DNA of 64,000 nt, taken from Alteromonas hispanica. GTDB lineage: Bacteria > Pseudomonadota > Gammaproteobacteria > Enterobacterales > Alteromonadaceae. Positions 56,833 to 64,000 of the stretch are shown here, one piece after another; position 1 is the stretch's first letter, and each line of letters starts with the position of its first letter. The notes under the pieces were generated by a model, which ran no database searches, was not told the DNA's origin, and saw only the letters and a list, made by a program, of their open reading frames with translations. The stretch lies in assembly GCF_010500915.1 (NCBI RefSeq), contig NZ_JAAAWP010000008.1:1-64000 (forward strand). Direction: 5' to 3'. The position numbers and the translations under genes are program-made.

Positions 56833-59436
56833 ATGAAAATAATAAAGACGACATTAGCAATTTCAGTAGGCGCGATACTCACTTCCAACCCAGTAATAGA
56901 GGCGTCGGCAGCGGAAATCGCCATAGCCGGCGATATGAATCAAAGTTCTTCGACTAATCTAATTAGTTATCAAAATACTCAGCGAGACGCTTTTTCATCA
57001 ACTGCTGATGGATTCCAAAAGTATCAACGAGGAGTATCTGAAAGTATACCTTTTGCCGTGTTAGACGACAGCCTTTCTACTTTTACCGGCGACAGCTTGG
57101 GCATCATTGATGATAACAACAGTGATGAATTTTTCGGCGTAACCGACACAGTAAACCCAGATAACAGCGAGCCTGTAAGCGCGCAATGGGTATTTGATAT
57201 TAGTGGAGCTCCCCAGTTAGGGTTATCGATAGATATTGGTGCGATGGGGGATTTTGAAAATTCAGATTTTTTCACTATTACAGCCTCAATTGATGGAGGC
57301 GTCGAGCAGGTTTTAATTGCTAGTTCTGTTGATGAATCTGGAAGCGCGTCTTACACCTTGGCAGGTGGTAGCTCATTTGAATTAGACGACCCTTTATTTG
57401 CCAACGATACACAGCTTTCTAACAAATTAAAGACTATTCGAGCAGCAATTGAGGGCACGGGAGGAACTTTGCAGGTGACGCTTACTGCATCATCTAATGG
57501 CGGCAGTGAAGCGTTTGCGTTTCAAAACTTATCAATTATTAGTGGGTTCGAAGAAAGCGAGCCTACCGGTCCAGAGCTTGTTTCCATAGCGGATATTCAA
57601 GGCACTGGCTTTTCAACAGAGTTGAGCGGTGAGGAAGTCGTTGTTGAAGGTATCGTTGTCGGGGATTACCAACGTAATGATGAAACCGATAACGGTGATC
57701 TTCGTGGTTTCTTTCTTCAATCATTGACACCAGATGGTAACCCGCTGACCTCTGAGGGAATATTTATTTTTGATGGTTCTTCTCCTTCCTTAGATGTCAA
57801 AATTGGTGATGTCGTAAGCGTGATAGGCTCTGTTTCAGAGTTTAGTGGAATGACGCAGGTTAGTGCTGATTCAGTGGTAGTAAATGCTGAGGGGCAACCC
57901 CTTCCTGAGGCGGTGTCGTTAACGCTTCCCATCAATGATGATTTGGATCTCGAGTCGGTAGAGGGCATGCGAATAATTCTGGAGCAGCCTTTGGTCATTT
58001 CAGAATACTTTAATTTTGATAGGTTTGGTGAAATTGTGCTTGCGCTACCACTAAACAACGAAAATCGCTTGATAACACCAACGGCGATAGAAGCGCCTGG
58101 TTCTAGTGCATTTGAACAAAGAGATATCGCTAACAGCCAAGCAAAAATTACGTTAGATGACGGCCGTACGTCGCAAAACGCTGATCCTGCCATACACCCT
58201 AATGGCGATGTCTTTTCTTTAACGAATAGGTTCCGTGGCGGAGATACGGTGCAATTTTTAAACGGGGTTATGCATCAGGCGTTTGGCGCGTATCGAATTC
58301 AGCCAACATCAGGGGCTCAATTCCTTGAAACTAACCCAAGACAGAGCGCTCCCGCTTTTGAAAGTGATATTACGGTAGCTTCATTTAATGTACTAAATTA
58401 CTTTACCACCTTAGATGAAAACGGAAACCGTTGCGGACCGAATGATAGCTCGTGCCGAGGCGCAGATAACAGCGAAGAATTCGAGCGCCAAAAGCAAAAA
58501 ATAGTTGCTGCGCTTGTAGATATAGATGCTGATATTGTGGGTCTTATTGAAATAGAAAATAACCCAGATGTATCGTTAAAGGATCTCACCGACAGCGTAA
58601 ATGGCGTTTTGGGTAGTGAGGTTTACGCTTATGTAGATACCGGAACCATTGGTACAGATGCAATTAAAGTAGGATTAATTTATAGACAAGATAGCGTGGA
58701 AACTGAGGGCGCGTTTGCAACATTAGACTCTTCTGTCGATAGTCGTTTTATAGACCAGTTAAATAGGCCTGTTCTGTTACAAACTTTCCGAGAAAAACAG
58801 CGAGGCGGTGTGCTTTCTGTTGCCGTAAATCACCTAAAGTCTAAGGGCAGTGATTGTGAAGATTTTGGTGATGTAGATATGCAAGACGGACAAGGGAATT
58901 GTAACGACGTGCGCAATGACGCTGCAAAAGCGTTGGTTGATTGGATCGCTACAGATCCTACAAACAGTGGCGACCCCGATGTATTAGTTATTGGCGATTT
59001 GAATAGTTACGATAAAGAAGATCCTATCTTAACAATAACGTCGTCAGGTTTTACTGATTTAGTAGCCAAATATGAAGGCGAGTTTGCTTACTCTTATGTA
59101 TTTGATGGTCAGGTGGGATATCTTGACCATGCCTTGTCATCATCTGTTTTGACTGAGCAAGTAATTAATACACAGGTTTGGCACATTAATGCTGACGAGC
59201 CTGATATTTTCGATTACGACACGTCATTTAAAAAAGATGCACAAGATGCATTGTTCGAACCTAATGCTTTTAGAAGTTCAGACCACGACCCTGTGATTGT
59301 AGGCATTAATTTAAATGTAGTTCCTGAAGACAAATCCCAATGTAAAAAGGGTAAGTGGAAAACACTGAACCGTCATGACGGAAGTACGTTTAAAAATCAA
59401 GGTGACTGCGTGAGTTTTGTTAATACGGGTAAATAA
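56833..59436 (+). CDS. Secreted ExeM/NucH-type endonuclease
   Basis: An exported DNase of 867 residues. The signal peptide ends near SAA/EIAI (about 27). The N-terminal third (about 30-240) is a beta-rich domain of its own. An OB-type domain follows (about 250-350, DIQGTGFSTELSGEEVVVEG, with LRGFFLQS). The endonuclease/exonuclease/phosphatase domain (about 515-825) has SFNVLNYF, IVGLIEIENN, VNHLKSKGSDCEDFGD, VIGDLNSYDKEDP and SSDHDPVIVGI. The C terminus is a small CKKGKWKTL...FKNQGDCVSFV motif with two cysteines, not the GlyGly-CTERM tail common in ExeM. Likely roles are extracellular DNA use or biofilm release. It is monocistronic. Confidence 0.9.
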   Translation: MKIIKTTLAISVGAILTSNPVIEASAAEIAIAGDMNQSSSTNLISYQNTQRDAFSSTADGFQKYQRGVSESIPFAVLDDSLSTFTGDSLGIIDDNNSDEFFGVTDTVNPDNSEPVSAQWVFDISGAPQLGLSIDIGAMGDFENSDFFTITASIDGGVEQVLIASSVDESGSASYTLAGGSSFELDDPLFANDTQLSNKLKTIRAAIEGTGGTLQVTLTASSNGGSEAFAFQNLSIISGFEESEPTGPELVSIADIQGTGFSTELSGEEVVVEGIVVGDYQRNDETDNGDLRGFFLQSLTPDGNPLTSEGIFIFDGSSPSLDVKIGDVVSVIGSVSEFSGMTQVSADSVVVNAEGQPLPEAVSLTLPINDDLDLESVEGMRIILEQPLVISEYFNFDRFGEIVLALPLNNENRLITPTAIEAPGSSAFEQRDIANSQAKITLDDGRTSQNADPAIHPNGDVFSLTNRFRGGDTVQFLNGVMHQAFGAYRIQPTSGAQFLETNPRQSAPAFESDITVASFNVLNYFTTLDENGNRCGPNDSSCRGADNSEEFERQKQKIVAALVDIDADIVGLIEIENNPDVSLKDLTDSVNGVLGSEVYAYVDTGTIGTDAIKVGLIYRQDSVETEGAFATLDSSVDSRFIDQLNRPVLLQTFREKQRGGVLSVAVNHLKSKGSDCEDFGDVDMQDGQGNCNDVRNDAAKALVDWIATDPTNSGDPDVLVIGDLNSYDKEDPILTITSSGFTDLVAKYEGEFAYSYVFDGQVGYLDHALSSSVLTEQVINTQVWHINADEPDIFDYDTSFKKDAQDALFEPNAFRSSDHDPVIVGINLNVVPEDKSQCKKGKWKTLNRHDGSTFKNQGDCVSFVNTGK

Positions 59437-59521
59437 AGCATTCATCTTTCTTGTGATGCTGCAAAAGGTAGCTATTTAGGCCGCCATGTTGCAAACCGTA
59501 ATGGTATAAAATCACTGTGAT

Positions 59522-59550
59522 AAAGCTGCGCTCAAGCGCAGCTTTTTTTT
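59522..59550 (+). terminator. Terminator after the nuclease gene
   Basis: AAAGCTGCGCT / AGCGCAGCTTT with only a CA between the arms, then a run of T. The rest of the 324-base gap to the next gene is AT-rich and shows nothing else I can name. Confidence 0.92.
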
Positions 59551-59760
59551 GATAATTTTTTACACAACTTATGACGATACCTTTCCCCGAAAAATAGCAC
59601 TTTACAAAGATAACGCCTAAAGTATGTCAATAATTAGATAGGTCATAAGACAGACTTAAAATAATGTCGTCGCCTGATTCGAACAAACAGCTGCTTTTAA
59701 GTTGATTTGTTATGAATGATATTGGCGTTTGCACACTAAAATAATAAGGAAACCTTACAA

Positions 59761-61590
59761 ATGATAAGAAAGATGTTGGCAGTTAGTAGCGCTGTTGCGT
59801 TAGCGTTGAGCACATCAGTTGCTATCGCAAATTCTCATAATGACGCTCTAAAAGAGTCAACCGTTATGCAAAAAGCTCAAAATGAGCATGAAAAACTCTT
59901 TGCTCTTTTTGAAGCATCGGACGAGCGTAACTTAGCACTAAACCCTGTGATGGCTATATTCCGCGGTGATATGCGACGGGCAGATCGCTTGGGCGATTTT
60001 TTAACTGATGCTCATGATTTAGCAAGCAGGACTAATACACAGCTCAATTTATCGGAACTTGCGCAGATTGATAGAAGCAAGCTAGATGATACTGACAAAT
60101 TGGCTTATGACGTATTTAAATACAATCAAGAGCGCGCACTTGAGATGTCCTCTCCTGAGATAAGTGCCTTAACCCAAGTGCGTCCTGTTAATCATTTCAG
60201 CGGGTTTCATACTTTCTATCCATCATTTGCAAGCGGTAAGGGGGCTGCTCCTTTTAAAACCGTTGAAGACTATGAGAACAACCTATCACGCCACAAAGAC
60301 TATATTGCCATTTCAGACCGCGCTATAGAGCGTTTTCGAGAGGGAATGGAATCTGGCGTGTTAGAAACTACGCTCACCATTGACCGCGTTATTAAGCAGT
60401 TTGATACACAGCTAGCAATACCGCTCAAAGAGTCGCAGTTTTGGGGGCCTATGACGATGCTTCCAGATTCATTTTCTGATGAAGAAAAGGCTCGCTTAAC
60501 GAGTGAATATGAGCAGGCTACGCAAGACATTTACGATGCCACTGCACGTATGCGCAACTTTCTTAAAAATGAATACTTACCCATTGCTCGTGAAACCATC
60601 GGTTTGAGCGACATGAAAGGCGGCGCAAAACTTTATGAGCTGATGGTAGAAGGCTCGACTACGCTACCTTTGACTCCCGAAGAACTGCATGAACTTGGTC
60701 TTAGAGAAGTTAAGCGCATTAAAAACGACATGCTAGCGATAAAAGACGAAGTGGGTTTTGACGGCACGTTAAATGAACTTTTCGATTTTGTGCGCACAGA
60801 CCCACAGTTTAAGCCTGAAAGTCGTGAAGCACTAACTCAAAGCTACTATCGTATTGGCAAAGAGGTAGACAAGAAAATTGGTGAGTATTTCTCACTATTG
60901 CCAAAGTCAGAGCTAGAAATAAAACCCTACGATCCGGCTATTGAGCAGTTTAGTGCCGGTGGTTCTTATCAACCGGGCACGCCTGATGGGTCACGCCCAG
61001 GAACGTTTTTCTTTAACGCCTATGATCTACCTAGCCGTTTAACTACGGGGAACGTGACGCTATATCTTCATGAGGGCGCACCGGGCCACCATTTTCAAAT
61101 AAGCCTGGCTCAAGAAAATGACTCACTGCCTTCGTTTATGCGCTTTAGCTTTTTACCCGCTTTCGGCGAAGGGTGGGCGCTTTACTCTGAAACGCTAGGG
61201 TACGAAATGGGCTTTTTCGATGATCCGTGGAACCGTTACGGCACATTGCAGGATGAGCAGTTAAGAGCCATGCGCTTGGTGGTTGATACCGGTATTCACG
61301 CCAAGGGCTGGAGCAGAGAAAAAGCCATCGACTTTATGCTCGATAACTCAGGCATGACGCGCACTGAAGTAGTGGCAGAGGTTGAGCGTTATATTGCTAT
61401 TCCCTCACAAGCTTTATCTTACAAGGTTGGTGCATTAAAAATACAAGAGTTACGCGCGCGGGCTGAACAAGCCCTTGGCAAGAATTTTGATATTCGAGAA
61501 TTCCATGCGCAGGTATTAAACACAGGTGGCATTCCGCTGGCTATTCTTGAACAAAAAATAGACCGCTGGATAGCTAGTCAAAAAAGCTAG
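59761..61590 (+). CDS. Exported DUF885 peptidase-like protein
   Basis: A periplasmic protein of 609 residues. The signal peptide ends near AIA/NS (about 23). The rest is a largely helical DUF885 domain, distantly related to M32-type carboxypeptidases. The zinc-site-like motif is HEGAPGHHF (H437, E438, H443) and the later glutamate is in EGWALYSE (about 467). SGMTRTEVVAEVERY and PSQALSYKVGALKI are conserved C-terminal stretches. Metallopeptidase activity is inferred from the HExxxxH-like arrangement, and the substrate is unknown. It has a strong terminator downstream and no operon partner. Confidence 0.9.
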   Translation: MIRKMLAVSSAVALALSTSVAIANSHNDALKESTVMQKAQNEHEKLFALFEASDERNLALNPVMAIFRGDMRRADRLGDFLTDAHDLASRTNTQLNLSELAQIDRSKLDDTDKLAYDVFKYNQERALEMSSPEISALTQVRPVNHFSGFHTFYPSFASGKGAAPFKTVEDYENNLSRHKDYIAISDRAIERFREGMESGVLETTLTIDRVIKQFDTQLAIPLKESQFWGPMTMLPDSFSDEEKARLTSEYEQATQDIYDATARMRNFLKNEYLPIARETIGLSDMKGGAKLYELMVEGSTTLPLTPEELHELGLREVKRIKNDMLAIKDEVGFDGTLNELFDFVRTDPQFKPESREALTQSYYRIGKEVDKKIGEYFSLLPKSELEIKPYDPAIEQFSAGGSYQPGTPDGSRPGTFFFNAYDLPSRLTTGNVTLYLHEGAPGHHFQISLAQENDSLPSFMRFSFLPAFGEGWALYSETLGYEMGFFDDPWNRYGTLQDEQLRAMRLVVDTGIHAKGWSREKAIDFMLDNSGMTRTEVVAEVERYIAIPSQALSYKVGALKIQELRARAEQALGKNFDIREFHAQVLNTGGIPLAILEQKIDRWIASQKS

Positions 61591-61643
61591 TCAAAAAAGT
61601 TAGCCTCTTAAAAAAGTACGCACAAAGCCAGCTTTTGCTATCT

Positions 61644-61677
61644 CCAGCTTTTGCCATCAAGTGAAAGCTGGTTTTTT
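61644..61677 (+). terminator. Terminator after the DUF885 gene
   Basis: Stem CCAGCTTT / AAAGCTGG with a twelve-base loop and six T. A second copy of the left arm (GCCAGCTTTTGC at 61627-61638) could compete for the right arm. Confidence 0.88.
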
Positions 61678-61742
61678 GATCTCACTTCCTCTACTCTAAA
61701 ATTCAGCCCGTCGGGACTGGAAAGTAAAGTATGGGGAACGCA

Positions 61743-63913
<2,171 letters not shown>

Positions 63914-64000
63914 TTACCTAACAGTTCGACAGAGCGTACTTTTATGATTATTTACTAGGAAAGGCTAATGGTAAAGTGACTTAGAGCAATAAAGGTCAAC

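Overview
The window looks like chromosomal DNA of a marine gammaproteobacterium of the Alteromonas type (Alteromonadales). This is inferred from the gene content and moderate GC, not from a database match. The indicators are a 2-methylcitrate cluster of the AcnD/PrpF type, a TonB-dependent receptor, a carboxynorspermidine pathway, a PEP-CTERM protein, an Mrp antiporter with fused A and B subunits, secreted nuclease and peptidase genes, and the conserved rsmI // lpoA-yraN-diaA-dolP block. Most of it is ordinary core genome. The accessory features are an IS3-family scar at the left edge, a decayed response-regulator gene and an arsenic operon.

Layout: 1-359 holds the tail of an IS3 transposase abutting the 3' remnant of a ROK-family gene. 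375-1625 is a diguanylate cyclase with two receiver domains. 1742-9193 (minus strand) is the propionate operon gntR-prpB-prpC-acnD-prpF, broken by four copies of a palindromic intergenic repeat and preceded by two GTCGAC operators. 9823-12096 is a TonB receptor. 12399-13087 has a small unknown gene and a luxR-type pseudogene. 13257-19184 is the Mrp Na+/H+ antiporter operon. 19475-24059 has a PEP-CTERM protein, a lipoprotein serine hydrolase and an MFS exporter. 24043-28720 is dolP-diaA-yraN-lpoA with divergent rsmI. 29294-31712 carries carboxynorspermidine dehydrogenase and decarboxylase, separated by a strong terminator. 31946-35716 has unknown and envelope genes, then mntP under a yybP-ykoY manganese riboswitch. 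35947-40514 has a two-component pair, aceK and a stand-alone receiver. 40560-43338 is arsR-arsC-arsH-acr3. 43508-46580 has an exported phosphatase-like protein, glutathione-dependent formaldehyde dehydrogenase and a divergent LysR regulator. 46708-51697 is thrL-thrABC with its attenuator, followed by ung. 52409-55522 has a DUF3545 gene, pgi and tal. 55840-63850 has yaaA, a secreted nuclease, a DUF885 peptidase-like protein, a micro-lipoprotein ORF and fadH.

How the genes work together: the prp genes turn propionyl-CoA plus oxaloacetate into pyruvate and succinate, and fadH supports unsaturated fatty-acid oxidation; odd-chain oxidation can supply propionyl-CoA. The thr operon makes threonine, whose breakdown can also yield propionyl-CoA. 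The Mrp complex, MntP and the ars genes handle Na+, Mn2+ and arsenic. LpoA, DolP and DiaA serve the cell wall, outer membrane and replication timing.

The most interesting signals are: a family of composite hairpin repeats with a conserved asymmetric core inside copy-specific inverted arms; a terminator lying directly before a non-ATG start in the polyamine genes; a diguanylate cyclase lacking both a receiver phospho-site and the inhibitory site; a pseudogene silenced by two in-frame stops; and several short genes (thrL, DUF3545, a 29-residue lipoprotein) that standard ORF cut-offs miss.
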